Notes: generated from the letters alone by a model not told the origin. A stretch of 37,329 nt of DNA from Candidatus Atribacteria bacterium (GCA_029556475.1 JAKQEP010000108.1:1-37329), one strand, 5' to 3'; numbered from the stretch's first letter, positions 9,591 through 20,287 are shown. Numbers and translations: made by a program.

Positions 9591-9962
9591 TTATATTTCT
9601 TCGCTTTCCTTTGGAATCTGCTTCAATAAATCTTTATCCTGCTTTTCATGATAATCTGTTCTCATTTCTGATTTTTGTGCAACATCCTCTTGGTTTGATG
9701 ATACTACCTCTTTTTCTTTCTCGGCAATAATGAGATTTTGGGGATGAGTAGGTTTTGGTAAAATCAGTTCCTTGTCATACAAAATTTTGGGTATCCTTTC
9801 TAAACGTATAGCACTTATCTCTAACCCCTTGGACATTTCAGTAATCATTAGTGAAAATTCAGTATAAAGCCGATAGAATAGTATAGCAAACCAGATGGTA
9901 GATAAGCAGATAAAAATAGACAGGAAGGAGAGTGCAATAGTGATTAATTCTGAATAATTCAT
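9591..9962 (-). CDS. Uncharacterised membrane-anchored protein
   Basis: N-terminal hydrophobic helix and charged C-terminus; co-directional with 8908-9558. Confidence 0.6.
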   Translation of the reverse strand: MNYSELITIALSFLSIFICLSTIWFAILFYRLYTEFSLMITEMSKGLEISAIRLERIPKILYDKELILPKPTHPQNLIIAEKEKEVVSSNQEDVAQKSEMRTDYHEKQDKDLLKQIPKESEEI

Positions 9963-9982
9963 AAAATTACCTCTTTCAATAA

Positions 9983-10744
9983 TTACCAGATACCTAAATG
10001 TTTACAAACTTCAAAAAGAAAAAGGCCTACATCCTGGTTTATTACAAGGGCAGCCTTATAGTCTAAAGGAGTCTCCATATAATTAATAATTATCAAATCC
10101 CCTTGCCGTGCTAAGCTGTATTCAGGCAGTAAGTTTGCCGGGGAAACCTGCAATGAGGAGCCTATTACTATAAACAAATCAGCCTTACTTGCCTCAGTAA
10201 TAGCTTCATCTAAATTTGATAACATCTCACCAAATAAGACTACATCCGGTTTTAAAATACCACCGCAATTACAATAGGGAATTTGCTGAATATTTTCTAT
10301 TATTTTTTCTATTAACAGCTGAGAAGATATTTTTGCTCCACATCTGTTACAGATAGCCTGGGACAAATTGCCATGGATTTCCAAAACATTTTGTGAACCT
10401 GCTTTTTGGTGTAAATTATCAATATTCTGGGTTATTATTTTCTGTAAATAGTTCGATTGCTCCAGTCGAACAAGTGCATAATGAGCCTGATTGGGAACTA
10501 CATTCTTCAACTCCTCTATTCTGGGACGATAAAAGTGATAAAATCGTGCCGGGTTTTCCCGAAAAGCGTCGATACTGGTAACTTCTATAGGATTTATCTT
10601 AGACCAGATACCTTTTCCCGGAGTTCGAAAATCAGGTATTCCAGAAGCAGTGCTTACCCCGGCTCCGGTCAAACAAACAGTATACTCGGATTTCTGTAAT
10701 AACTCACTTACTTTTTTTATTTCCTGTTGGTTTGTTGCGGTCAT
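9983..10744 (-). CDS. Sir2 family NAD-dependent protein deacylase
   Basis: TVCLTGAGVSTASGIPDFRTPGKGIW...ITQNIDNLHQKAGS...HGN...CNRCG...CNCGGILKPDVVLFGE. Confidence 0.95.
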   Translation of the reverse strand: MTATNQQEIKKVSELLQKSEYTVCLTGAGVSTASGIPDFRTPGKGIWSKINPIEVTSIDAFRENPARFYHFYRPRIEELKNVVPNQAHYALVRLEQSNYLQKIITQNIDNLHQKAGSQNVLEIHGNLSQAICNRCGAKISSQLLIEKIIENIQQIPYCNCGGILKPDVVLFGEMLSNLDEAITEASKADLFIVIGSSLQVSPANLLPEYSLARQGDLIIINYMETPLDYKAALVINQDVGLFLFEVCKHLGIW

Positions 10745-10830
10745 TGCTATTATTGGAGATATTTAAATCTCTAAAATCCTTTCTTAAATATGCAATACTC
10801 TAATATGTATTATTCCACAAAATTATTTTT

Positions 10831-11904
10831 TTAGACATTAAATCTAAAATTTACAATATCACCATCTTCAATGAGGTAACCTTTCCCTTCAATCTTCAAT
10901 AATCCTTTTTCTTTTATTTTTGGCATTGATTTATATTGCATAAAATCTATGAAATTTACTACTTCTGCCCTTATAAAACCTCTCTCTATATCGCTATGTA
11001 TTTTACCAGCAGCTTTGACTGCAGTAGTACTTCTATAAATAGTCCAGGCTTTTACTTCATCTTTACCCACAGTAAAGAACGATATCAAACCTAGGTGATC
11101 ATAGAGAACTTGTGATAACCGTTCTATCCCCGTTTTTTTAAAGCCAATCTCTTCCAGGAATATCTTTTTTTCTTCTTCAGCAAGATCGTTGATTTCCATC
11201 TCTAATTTTCCACAAATAGCAATACTTGCCATCTGATGCTCCTGGATAAATTTATCAAAATTTTTATAATTTGTAATTTTCTGATCATTTATTTCATTTT
11301 CATCAACATTTAGTGCAAATATTATCGGTTTTAAGGTAAAAAAATTAAATCCGCTCAAAATTTTTAATTCTTCTTCACTTAGGAGTTGAGTTTTTAACAA
11401 TTGGTCTGATTCCAGATGTACCTGACATCTTTCTAAAATCTGTTTTTCAAATTTTTCTTGATTGGTTATTTTCCTTTTTGACTCACTTAATCGGGTAATT
11501 CTGTTTCCTACCATTTCTAAATCATGGAGCAAGATTTCGTATATTAAACTCTCTGCTTGATAAAGTGGATCAACAATACCAGGAATCTTACTATCTTTGA
11601 AAGTGCGGATAACAATGAGTAAGGCATCAGCTTTATATATTTGAGTAAAAATCTCCTGCTTTGTTTTACCGGTCATATCAGAAGAAATACCTGGAATATC
11701 AATCATTTCTATACTGGCATAAGTTGTTTTTTTTGGTTGATATATCGTACTCAGAATATCAACTCTCTCATCAACAATTTTGGCAACACCAATATTTTTG
11801 GTTTTTCGAGAGGAGAATGCATCTGTTTCTTTGTGTTGGCTTGTTATGAGGTTAAATATAGTAGTCTTTCCCGTTAACGGCATCCCTAAAATACCTATAA
11901 TCAT
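10831..11904 (-). CDS. YchF/Obg-family GTPase-like protein with TGS domain
   Basis: GMPLTGKTTIFNL P-loop; C-terminal FFTVGKDEVKAWTIYRSTTAVKAAGKIHSDIERGFIRAEVVNFIDF...GKGYLIEDGDIVNFRFNV. Confidence 0.88.
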   Translation of the reverse strand: MIIGILGMPLTGKTTIFNLITSQHKETDAFSSRKTKNIGVAKIVDERVDILSTIYQPKKTTYASIEMIDIPGISSDMTGKTKQEIFTQIYKADALLIVIRTFKDSKIPGIVDPLYQAESLIYEILLHDLEMVGNRITRLSESKRKITNQEKFEKQILERCQVHLESDQLLKTQLLSEEELKILSGFNFFTLKPIIFALNVDENEINDQKITNYKNFDKFIQEHQMASIAICGKLEMEINDLAEEEKKIFLEEIGFKKTGIERLSQVLYDHLGLISFFTVGKDEVKAWTIYRSTTAVKAAGKIHSDIERGFIRAEVVNFIDFMQYKSMPKIKEKGLLKIEGKGYLIEDGDIVNFRFNV

Positions 11905-11952
11905 TATTACACCTCACCAAATACCTTAAATTGTCTTAAACAGTGATAAGCC

Positions 11953-12369
11953 TTATATTAATTCTCTTCCATAAGTTGCCATGGCTAAGTTGCCATATTT
12001 AATGCCCTTCACCGTTTTAAGTTTGTCAGCAAGCTGCTCTAAAGAACGTGCCTTGCCATGGGTAATAATCACTTCCATACAATTATCATGATCAAGATGT
12101 ATATGCTGGGTAGAAATTATCATATGATGGTAATCATGTTGCAAGGAAGTTAATTTTTGGACTAATCCTCTTTTGTGGTGGCTGTATACCAAAGTTATAG
12201 TGCCAGCAACTTTTTCGTTTTCTGCCCATTCTTTCTTAACCAGTTTTTCTCTGATTAAATCTCTGATTGCTTCAGACCGATTTTTATATTTTTGTTCATT
12301 AATATGATGGTCAAACTTTTGAAGTAATGCTTCCTCTAAAGAGATACTGAACCGAACTAAATGAGACAT
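11953..12369 (-). CDS. nikR: NikR-like nickel-responsive ribbon-helix-helix regulator
   Basis: VRFSISLEEALLQKFD...YKNRSEAIRDLIRE, plus an ACT-like domain with the metal-site pattern H-H...HIHLDHDNCMEVI...G. Confidence 0.9.
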   Translation of the reverse strand: MSHLVRFSISLEEALLQKFDHHINEQKYKNRSEAIRDLIREKLVKKEWAENEKVAGTITLVYSHHKRGLVQKLTSLQHDYHHMIISTQHIHLDHDNCMEVIITHGKARSLEQLADKLKTVKGIKYGNLAMATYGRELI

Positions 12370-12689
12370 AATTTGAGCAATCCTTCTTTTAAATATTATA
12401 AAGATTCTGTTAAAACAGCCATTGGTATAAAATTTTTAGATTCTAGTTTTTAGTTTAAATCATTGCAAGTTGCAGTACTACCATCCTAAAACTTATAACA
12501 ACTTGCAATATTATCACAATGGTATTGATATAATGGGATAATTTCACAAACTTTTCTAATTTATAATAGCATAATGGTATATTGGTAACAAGTATTACTA
12601 TGTTTTAACTGTCTTAAATATACCCCTTATAGTCTATTCTGAAATGGGAATAAAAATTTTTTATAGTTAATTTTAAAAATAAAAAATAA

Positions 12690-12732
12690 AAAGGACTCAA
12701 TATATTATGTTATCAAATATATAGTGTCCTTT
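12690..12732. terminator. Bidirectional terminator-like hairpin
   Basis: AAAGGAC (12690-12696) / GTCCTTT (12726-12732) with AT-rich inner pairing, flanked by A-rich and T-rich tracts. Confidence 0.45.
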
Positions 12733-12806
12733 AATTTTTTGATTTAATTTAATACTTTGAAAGATTTAGCCTTTAGCTATTCAAACTAAATTAAACTATT
12801 ATAGTA

Positions 12807-13034
12807 TCATTTACTTTTTTCTAATCTGTTTCTTTTAGGAGTTACAATTTTTTTGGCATATCTTAAAGCCTTTTTCTCACTGGAAAAACTTCGGTCTCCG
12901 ATTAAAATGGGTGGATAAACAAGTTTGCCATTATAGCTTTGATAACCAAACTTAACCTGATATTCACCCTGTTTTTCCAAAATTTCACAATAATCAAAAT
13001 AATTCCTATCGCCGTTCATCTTTGCACACCTCAC
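12807..13034 (-). CDS. Small uncharacterised protein, likely co-transcribed with the C39-like peptidase
   Basis: Lies 16 nt downstream of 13051-13683 on the same strand; MNGDRNYFDYCEILEKQGEYQVKFGYQ... starting at ATG 13019 is plausible. Confidence 0.55.
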   Translation of the reverse strand: MRCAKMNGDRNYFDYCEILEKQGEYQVKFGYQSYNGKLVYPPILIGDRSFSSEKKALRYAKKIVTPKRNRLEKSK

Positions 13035-13050
13035 AGATTCTTTTTTGCCT

Positions 13051-13683
13051 TTATAGATAAGTAGGGGTAATTACAATTGCCATACAATATTTAGTATTCG
13101 CAGTCAGATTTAAATCCAAAAACTGATTATAAGAAACAGTATAATTTCTTCCTATGGTTGGGTCATTGGTAATTATTTCTTTTTTCTCAGCATCATAACC
13201 AATAATTACACGGGCATGGGCCAGAGGATTTGTCATTTTATATTTTTGAATTGCTATCAATGGAATCCTATTAAACAAATACTCTTCTATTTCTTCCATT
13301 GTTAACAAAGAGAAAGAGGCTTTGTAGCCTAATTCTTTAGCGAATCTAACCATTTTATAAACATCACCCAATCCGTCTGGTTTGATGATTTTTTTGGCTA
13401 ATTCTTGCTGGCTGATGGGATTCCCCAGAAAATCCAATGTCATAGCGGCTGAAGCAGGCAGACACCAATTAACCCCCGCATATTTTTGATATGGTACATC
13501 CAGACAAACTGAACTACCTCTGGCTGTATATTCGTTTTCTGTTATGATACCATTGTCAAGACAACTATCCTGAATGTTCAAATCTGTTTCCGGAATTATT
13601 CCACTGCAGGAAGTCAATAATAATACGACTGCCATGATAAGCACAGTTTTACTGATTTGCATTATTTTCACCCAAACTCTCAT
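13051..13683 (-). CDS. C39-like cysteine peptidase lipoprotein
   Basis: Signal peptide with lipobox LLLTSCSG; VPYQKYAGVNWCLPASAAMTLDFLG (catalytic Cys), HARVIIGYDAEKKEIITNDP (His/Asp region). Confidence 0.82.
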   Translation of the reverse strand: MRVWVKIMQISKTVLIMAVVLLLTSCSGIIPETDLNIQDSCLDNGIITENEYTARGSSVCLDVPYQKYAGVNWCLPASAAMTLDFLGNPISQQELAKKIIKPDGLGDVYKMVRFAKELGYKASFSLLTMEEIEEYLFNRIPLIAIQKYKMTNPLAHARVIIGYDAEKKEIITNDPTIGRNYTVSYNQFLDLNLTANTKYCMAIVITPTYL

Positions 13684-13739
13684 ACCCCACTCCTTTATAA
13701 TCAGTTGAAAGGCAGACTGAGTTTGGGCTAAAGAAAAAA

Positions 13740-13835
13740 GGTGGCAGTCTGGCAGCCATAGTCTTTTTTGACTTTAGGCCCAAAACTTTGCGTCCTATTC
13801 TTTCGAATAGTTTGCCTTTTTCAACCTCTATTTAT
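13740..13835 (-). promoter_or_regulatory. Cyclic di-GMP-I (GEMM-I) riboswitch, gene-proximal aptamer
   Basis: Minus-strand RNA AGGUUGAAAAAGGCAAACUAUUCGAAAGAAUAGGACGCAAAGUUUUGGGCCUAAAGUC...GACU..GGCUGCC matches the GEMM-I signature GGCAAAC-N-UUCGAAAGA-N-GGGACGCAAAGC...GGCCUAAA. Confidence 0.88.
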
Positions 13836-13879
13836 TAATCTTATTTTGTTCAAAACAATTATGATAAAAAGAAAAAGAA

Positions 13880-13975
13880 GTCGGCAGTCTGGCAATCTTA
13901 GCGGTTTACCGCCTTAGACCCAGTGCTTTGCGTCCTATTCTTTCGAATAGTTTGCCTTTTTCAACCTCTATTTAC
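13880..13975 (-). promoter_or_regulatory. Cyclic di-GMP-I (GEMM-I) riboswitch, gene-distal aptamer
   Basis: Minus-strand RNA AGGUUGAAAAAGGCAAACUAUUCGAAAGAAUAGGACGCAAAGCACUGGGUCUAAGGCGGUAAACCGCUAAGAUUGCC; same GEMM-I core as the proximal copy, with a GCGGU/ACCGC hairpin. Confidence 0.88.
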
Positions 13976-14138
13976 AGTTTATCGATTGTCAAATAGCAAC
14001 AATGGGATTTACTTCCCGTAAAAATCTCTTAAATTTTCAACGATAAGAAAGAACTTTAACAAATATTATTCTTTTCTACTATAATTATTCCCTAAAAAAT
14101 TTTTTTTAGACAATAATTTTAAAAAAAATAAAAAATAT

Positions 14139-15281
14139 TTATTTTTCTAGTAATTTTGAAGGATAATCTATTTTATTTGATAATTTATCCTGATAACGTT
14201 CCAGAGCAAGCAGAATCAATTTATCTATCAATTCACTGAAACCAACACCACTCTTTTCCCATAATTTGGGGTACATACTGACTTCAGTAAAACCTGGAAT
14301 AGTATTAATCTCATTTAAAAAGATGTGATAAGAATTCCCTTTTTGTTGCACCAAAAAATCAACTCTGGCTAAACCAGCAGCATCTATGGCTAAAAAAGCC
14401 AGCCGGGAGATTTCCTGAATTTCTTTTGCCACTCTATCTGGTATTCTAGCTGGAATAATTAATTGGGTATTATCATCAAGATATTTAGAATTATAATCAT
14501 AATAAGGACCGGCTGGTTTAATCTCTCCTACTACAGATACTAGGGGCTCATCATTACCCAAAACACTGCATTCCACCTCAATATTGTCTTCAACTCCTTC
14601 TTCTATTAGAATTTTTCGGTCATAGAGCGCAGCCATATCTATGGCAGCAGATAATTCATTGCTTTTTTTTACTTTACTGACCCCTACACTGGACCCTAAA
14701 TTTGTTGGTTTGACAAAAAGAGGGTAACACAATTTTTTTTCTACCTCCCTTATTATTTCTTTCGGTTCAGTGACCCATCTTTTTCTTTTGAACATCAACC
14801 ATTTGGTTAGAGGAAGACCGGCTTGCTGAAAAACTTTTTTCATCAGCTCTTTATCCATTGATAGGGAAGAGGCAGCTACCCCTGAACCCACATAAGGGAT
14901 ATTTATTAATTCCAATAATCCTTGAATAGTGCCATCCTCTCCAAATGGTCCATGAAGTACTGGGAAGATAACATCTAATTTTTCTAAAAAAGAATAGTTA
15001 ATTTCATTGTTCTTTTTGTTAATAATGAAAAATTGATGTTCATCTGTTTTACTTTTCCAGCCCATAATCTCTTCCCCTTCCACTTTCCCGGTAAGCAAAG
15101 CATGATGACTATTCTGGGGTGATAACCAATAGCCCTGTTTAGTGATAGCAATTGGTACCGCTTCGTATTTTCCCGGATTAATGGCTTTAATAACTGAAGA
15201 TGCTGAACAGAAAGAAACTTCATGCTCTCCGGATTTACCACCAAACAATATTCCTACTCTATATCTTTTTTGCTCTGTCAT
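14139..15281 (-). CDS. ddl: D-alanine--D-alanine ligase
   Basis: [22 protein letters not shown]...[20 protein letters not shown]...[23 protein letters not shown]...[21 protein letters not shown]. Confidence 0.97.
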   Translation of the reverse strand: MTEQKRYRVGILFGGKSGEHEVSFCSASSVIKAINPGKYEAVPIAITKQGYWLSPQNSHHALLTGKVEGEEIMGWKSKTDEHQFFIINKKNNEINYSFLEKLDVIFPVLHGPFGEDGTIQGLLELINIPYVGSGVAASSLSMDKELMKKVFQQAGLPLTKWLMFKRKRWVTEPKEIIREVEKKLCYPLFVKPTNLGSSVGVSKVKKSNELSAAIDMAALYDRKILIEEGVEDNIEVECSVLGNDEPLVSVVGEIKPAGPYYDYNSKYLDDNTQLIIPARIPDRVAKEIQEISRLAFLAIDAAGLARVDFLVQQKGNSYHIFLNEINTIPGFTEVSMYPKLWEKSGVGFSELIDKLILLALERYQDKLSNKIDYPSKLLEK

Positions 15282-15282
15282 T

Positions 15283-16632
15283 TTATTCCTTCCTTAAGGA
15301 TTTCTTCATTTTTTCTCTCTGTTCCATTTTTTCTTTTATCTTTTTCTCCAATCCCCTCTCAGAAGGAAAATAATATTTTCTATCTTTCAGTTGTTCTGGA
15401 AGGTGCTGTTGCTCCACCAAAGCATTTTGAAAATCATGGGCATATTGATATCCGGCACCATAACCCATATCTTTCATCATCCTGGTTGGGGCATTACGAA
15501 TAACCAAAGGTACCGGCAGAGCCCCGTATCTTTTTATATCCTGTCCAGCAAGTTTTCGACCTTTGTAAAGAGAATTACTTTTAGGAGCATTGGCTAAATA
15601 AAGAGCAGCCTGCACCAGTGCTAAATCTCCTTCTGGCATACCCAGAAAATGAACTGCCTGCATTGCTGAAACTGCGACAGAAAGGGCCCGGGGATCTGCA
15701 TTTCCAACATCTTCTGAGGCAAATCTGATTAATCTCCGGGCAATATAAAGGGAGTCCTCACCAGCTTCAATCATTCGGGTAACCCAATACAGACTGGCAT
15801 CCGGATCAGAATCGCGCATACTCTTATGTAAGGCTGAGATGAGATTATAATGTTCTTCCCCATCTTTATCATAACGTAAAATATTCTTTTGTACAATTTC
15901 CAAAATTAGCTCCTTATCTATATCTATGCTTATCTTATTGCTGTTTTTAATACTGGCAATCCCGGTATTAACAGCAAATTCCAGGATGTTCAAAGCCACC
16001 CGGGCATCTCCATAGGAAAGCTGAATAATCAGATTAATCACTTCTTTACTAATATTAATGGGTAGTTTCCCATAACCATTATCCAGGTCACTTAAAGCGC
16101 GTTCAATGATTTTGGATAAATCCTGCCCAGAGAGGGAATCGAGCACATAGACATTAGAACGTGACAATAGAGGAGAAATTACTTCAAAAGAAGGATTTTC
16201 AGTAGTGGCTCCAATGAGTATAATAGTGCCATCCTCAACATAGGGAAGGAATGCGTTTTGCTGCGTTTTGTTGAAACGATGGATCTCATCAACAAAGAGA
16301 ATGGTTTTCTGTTGATTAAAAGTCCAACGCTGTTTGATCTCCTTAATCATCTCTTTCAAATCAGGAATCCCAGAGGTAACAGCACTGAACTGAACAAAAA
16401 AACTGCTGGTCAAATGGGCAATAATCATAGCCAGGGTAGTCTTACCAGATCCAGGAGGACCCCAAAAAATAATGGAATGCAGCTGATCATTTTCTATAGC
16501 AATTCGTAGAGGTTTTCCCTTACCTATAATCTTCTCCTGTCCAGAAAATTCTTCCAGACTTTTTGGCCTCATTCGATCAGCCAAAGGAGCTAATCCGGCT
16601 ATTTTGTTTACCTGCTGTTGAAATAGGTCCAT
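15283..16632 (-). CDS. rarA: RarA/MgsA (replication-associated recombination) AAA+ ATPase
   Basis: [28 protein letters not shown]...[13 protein letters not shown]...[39 protein letters not shown]. Confidence 0.96.
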   Translation of the reverse strand: MDLFQQQVNKIAGLAPLADRMRPKSLEEFSGQEKIIGKGKPLRIAIENDQLHSIIFWGPPGSGKTTLAMIIAHLTSSFFVQFSAVTSGIPDLKEMIKEIKQRWTFNQQKTILFVDEIHRFNKTQQNAFLPYVEDGTIILIGATTENPSFEVISPLLSRSNVYVLDSLSGQDLSKIIERALSDLDNGYGKLPINISKEVINLIIQLSYGDARVALNILEFAVNTGIASIKNSNKISIDIDKELILEIVQKNILRYDKDGEEHYNLISALHKSMRDSDPDASLYWVTRMIEAGEDSLYIARRLIRFASEDVGNADPRALSVAVSAMQAVHFLGMPEGDLALVQAALYLANAPKSNSLYKGRKLAGQDIKRYGALPVPLVIRNAPTRMMKDMGYGAGYQYAHDFQNALVEQQHLPEQLKDRKYYFPSERGLEKKIKEKMEQREKMKKSLRKE

Positions 16633-16929
16633 TTTTCTAACTTTAATCCTATTTAAAGTCTTTTTTATTATCTTATCATTTTTTTACTACTTTTAAAACA
16701 AGATAATAAGCACAAAAAGTTTCATTTTACAGTCTACACAATTATTTCTAAAATATTCGAAAAAATATAAAGATAGTCTCTTTTTTTGTGATATTATGAA
16801 GTATATTATTACCTTCTGTTATTTATTTAGCCATTATTATCTTGGAATTCCTTAATGGTTAGCTATATTACTCAGAATTGATACGTTTCTCTTTTAATAA
16901 TTATTTCCATATATTATTTATAATGAATT

Positions 16930-18186
16930 ATGAATGCAAAGAACAAAAAAAACTATACACAAGGCACTTTTAACTGGTATGCACTCTTAATTTTCTCTCT
17001 TACTTCGATAATTACCGGTATTTATCGAGACGGTTTTGCCTCACTCTTCCCTTTTTTGCAAATTGACTTCCATTTAAGCAGGGCTCAGTTAGGATTACAT
17101 TCCACACTTTATTATTTAGCCGCAGCCTCTTTTGCCGTTTATAGCGGTCAAGTGGTAGATTTAAAGGGCGCCAAATGGAGTTTGATTTTTAGTGGCACTA
17201 TTATGGGCCTATTTTATATTTCGCATTCTATTGCTCCCAATTTTTTAATTATTCTTATTTTGGCAGGATTAACAGGTGCTTCAGCTAGTTTTAATATGCC
17301 TTCTGTTAATAAAGGTATCGTAGAATGGTTTTCTGAAAAACAGAGGAGTACAGCCCTGGGTTTACAGAGTGTGGCTTTTCCAATAGGAGGATTACTGGGT
17401 GCCATTATTTTTCCTATTTTTGGAAGTATTTTAGGATGGCGAAAGACAATGGTCTTGCCCAGCGTAGTAGCTATCTTAGGTGTTTTATTTCTATCCCGCT
17501 TCTATCAGGAAAAAGGAGATTCAATTAATTATAGAATAGAGGATAACAAAAATAATGTCCGTTTTTGGAAGTCTTTCTCACAATTAATTAAAAATAGAGA
17601 GTTAGTAAAAATTTCAGTTTTTGGATTCTTTTTAGGAATGATGAGCAGTTCAATTACCTCCCATTTCACCCTTTTTTTATTCCTGGATTACGGTTTACCT
17701 GAAACCATAGCCGGTTTAGGTTTTGCATTTGTACAGATGGGCAGCATTTTGGGAAGGGTTGCCTGGGGAATATTCTGTGATAAGGTAATGGGGTCTGATA
17801 AAAGAAAAACTTTCTTAATTACAGGAATATTATTCTGGTTAACCACAATCATCTTAAGTATTTGTTCAAGAAATATAAATCCATCTATTAGCATGCTCTT
17901 TTTATTGGCTTTTCTGGCTGGTTGTTTTGGGAACGGTTGGCCTGGTATTTTTTGTGCATCTATAGCTGAAGTAGTGGAAGAAAAAAATATAGGCATTGCT
18001 ACCGGAGCTGCTTTTCTTTTAGTAAGATCAGGATTGATGATTGCACCACCCATCTTCGGCTATATTTCAGATATGAAGGGTTCTTATAGTTTAAGCTGGT
18101 TTTTACTGGGAATTATTATGCTTATTACTTCTCTTGGTCAGTATTTATTTTCTAAAAAAAGGGATGGAAACCGGCTAAAAATCTGA
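16930..18186 (+). CDS. MFS transporter
   Basis: About 12 TM segments; FLQIDFHLSRAQLGLHSTLYYLAAASFAVYSGQVVDLKGAKW and LGRVAWGIFCDKVMGSDKRKTF loops. Confidence 0.9.
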   Translation: MNAKNKKNYTQGTFNWYALLIFSLTSIITGIYRDGFASLFPFLQIDFHLSRAQLGLHSTLYYLAAASFAVYSGQVVDLKGAKWSLIFSGTIMGLFYISHSIAPNFLIILILAGLTGASASFNMPSVNKGIVEWFSEKQRSTALGLQSVAFPIGGLLGAIIFPIFGSILGWRKTMVLPSVVAILGVLFLSRFYQEKGDSINYRIEDNKNNVRFWKSFSQLIKNRELVKISVFGFFLGMMSSSITSHFTLFLFLDYGLPETIAGLGFAFVQMGSILGRVAWGIFCDKVMGSDKRKTFLITGILFWLTTIILSICSRNINPSISMLFLLAFLAGCFGNGWPGIFCASIAEVVEEKNIGIATGAAFLLVRSGLMIAPPIFGYISDMKGSYSLSWFLLGIIMLITSLGQYLFSKKRDGNRLKI

Positions 18187-18204
18187 GATTGAAGGTACCT
18201 CATT

Positions 18205-18858
18205 TTATCTATTAATTGAAAAAATGCCTTTATAGGTCTGATTGAGTGTTTCGTGTTTTATTTTGGTAGCATCAAATTGAAATGCTTTAAAAGTAACCTG
18301 TATCCAAAATCCTATGGTAAAGGCAACTACTAAGGTTCCCACTCCGACCATGCCACCTAATTTCCAGCCAATAGTTACTACTGTAACTTCAATCATACCC
18401 CGACAGACACCAATGGGTAAGCCTGTTTTCCTGGTAAGTGCTACCATCAGACTATCACGGGGTCCTGCACCCAATCCAGAGCTTATATAGAAGTAGGTTC
18501 CCAGGGCAAGCATTATTAATCCTATAATCAGCATAAGAATACTCCAGATGATACTTTTAGCCAGTGGTATGACATTAATTAAAAAAATAATATCTATAAA
18601 ACCACCGATTAATACCATATTAAGGATTGTGCCAAGACCAAGCTTTTCTCCTAAAAAGAAGACTAAAAAGCCAATAAAAATACCGGTTACAATAGATACG
18701 GTACCAACGCTGACACCTATTGTCTTAGCTGCTCCTACATGGAAGACATCCCAGGGGGCATACCCTATATGTGCATTTATGATAATAACACTGCCCAATG
18801 CGTAAAGAAAAAGCCCCCAGATTAATTTAGAGATACATAATATATACGATTTTTTCAC
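18205..18858 (-). CDS. YitT/YczE/YyaS family membrane protein
   Basis: GSVIIINAHIGYAPWDVFHVGAAKTIGVSVGTVSIVTGIFIGFLVFFLGEKLGLGTI...SGLGAGPRDSLMVAL. Confidence 0.85.
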   Translation of the reverse strand: MKKSYILCISKLIWGLFLYALGSVIIINAHIGYAPWDVFHVGAAKTIGVSVGTVSIVTGIFIGFLVFFLGEKLGLGTILNMVLIGGFIDIIFLINVIPLAKSIIWSILMLIIGLIMLALGTYFYISSGLGAGPRDSLMVALTRKTGLPIGVCRGMIEVTVVTIGWKLGGMVGVGTLVVAFTIGFWIQVTFKAFQFDATKIKHETLNQTYKGIFSINR

Positions 18859-19081
18859 AATACGGCTTTCTTTTATTGGTTTTTAAATAAAGAGTAAGTA
18901 ATATTAAATTTTTTTCTTTTGATATTTCAGCCAAATAAGTATGCATGATACCCATTATAGAATCATCAATAATAAAGTCAACAATTTCCTCCACTTACTA
19001 CATAGCTGTCAATAGCTTGACCCTCAAAACTTTTATTAGTACACTGTAAATATAAAAAAGAGTGGGGAAGGGGAATGGTAT

Positions 19082-20287
19082 ATGAAGAGGCATTATAATT
19101 TTGATAAAGTTATCTCCAGAGATGCCAATAGTGGCTCTTATAGTATAAAATGGCAGGGTTTTGAAGATAAATTTCCCGGTTATGATGTCCGGGGGGCATT
19201 GGGTATGTGGATAGCCGATATGGATTTTTTATGCCCCTCTGAGGTTATCGCAGCAGTCAAAAAAAGAGCAGAACATGGTATCTATGGCTATATCTCTCCC
19301 GATGCAGTAGAGGCTTTTAAAGAAGCTGCTGCTGGATGGTTTGAGAGGCGTTATAACTATCGAGTACCTACCGATTGGATGCTCTTCATCAGTGGTGTAG
19401 TGCCCTCCATCAATGCTGCTATCCTGGAGTTCACCGAACCCACTGATGGGGTCATTATTCAAAATCCTGTTTACTATCCATTCAGTGATAGTATCATAAA
19501 TTGTGGAAGAACCATCATAAATAACCAATTAATTGAAAACAATGGCTTTTATACTATGGACCTCAATGGATTAGAAGAGCTGGCTAAGGACCCTAAAACG
19601 AAACTCATTATTCTCTGCAACCCACACAACCCGGTGGGCAGGGTCTGGACTGAAGATGAGCTTTACCAGGCTGGTAAAATTTGTTCAGATAATGGGGTAT
19701 TGATTTTCTCTGATGAGATTCATGCCGACTTTATAATGAAAGGACATAAATTTGTTACAGCAGGAAAATTGTCATCGGAAATTAGTGAAAATCTAATCAT
19801 CTCCTTTGCGCCCAGCAAAACATTTAATATAGCCGGGCTGGCGGCCTCATTAATTGTAATACCAGATAAAGCAATAAGAGAGAAATTGGAAAAGAGAATG
19901 AATATTAATAATTATCCTGCTCCCAATGTATTTGCACCTATTGCAGGTGAGGCTGCTTATCTTTATGGAGATAATTATGTGGATGAATTAATAGATTATA
20001 TAGAGAAGAACTTTGACTATGTGATTGAATATCTCAAGGAAAATTTACCGGCTATAGAGATGAAAAAACCGGAAGGCACATATTTAGGATGGGTTGATTT
20101 TCGAAAAACCGGAATTAATCATAAAGAAATATATTCCATAGTCTTAGAAAAAGCAAAATTAGCGGTAGATCTGGGAGAATGGTTTGGAACAGGGGGAGAA
20201 GACTTTTTAAGATTCAATTTTGCCTGCCCCAGGACAACCGTAGAGACAGCCATGGAACGATTGAAAGTTGCCTTCCAAAATCTTTAA
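19082..20287 (+). CDS. MalY/PatB family PLP-dependent aminotransferase / cystathionine beta-lyase
   Basis: ALGMWIADMDFLCPSEVIAAVKKRAEHGIYGY...NPHNPVGRVWT...SDEIHADF...APSKTFNIAGLAAS. Confidence 0.95.
   Translation: MKRHYNFDKVISRDANSGSYSIKWQGFEDKFPGYDVRGALGMWIADMDFLCPSEVIAAVKKRAEHGIYGYISPDAVEAFKEAAAGWFERRYNYRVPTDWMLFISGVVPSINAAILEFTEPTDGVIIQNPVYYPFSDSIINCGRTIINNQLIENNGFYTMDLNGLEELAKDPKTKLIILCNPHNPVGRVWTEDELYQAGKICSDNGVLIFSDEIHADFIMKGHKFVTAGKLSSEISENLIISFAPSKTFNIAGLAASLIVIPDKAIREKLEKRMNINNYPAPNVFAPIAGEAAYLYGDNYVDELIDYIEKNFDYVIEYLKENLPAIEMKKPEGTYLGWVDFRKTGINHKEIYSIVLEKAKLAVDLGEWFGTGGEDFLRFNFACPRTTVETAMERLKVAFQNL

Noticed and set aside
10831-11904. YchF-like variant P-loop (GMPLTGKTT) as evidence of a new GTPase class
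   Set aside because: The TGS-domain C-terminus and overall layout fit the YchF/Obg family; one P-loop variation is not enough for novelty.
13735-13980. CRISPR-like or transposon direct repeats
   Set aside because: The repeated sequence is explained by two GEMM-I riboswitch cores; there are only two copies and no cas genes.
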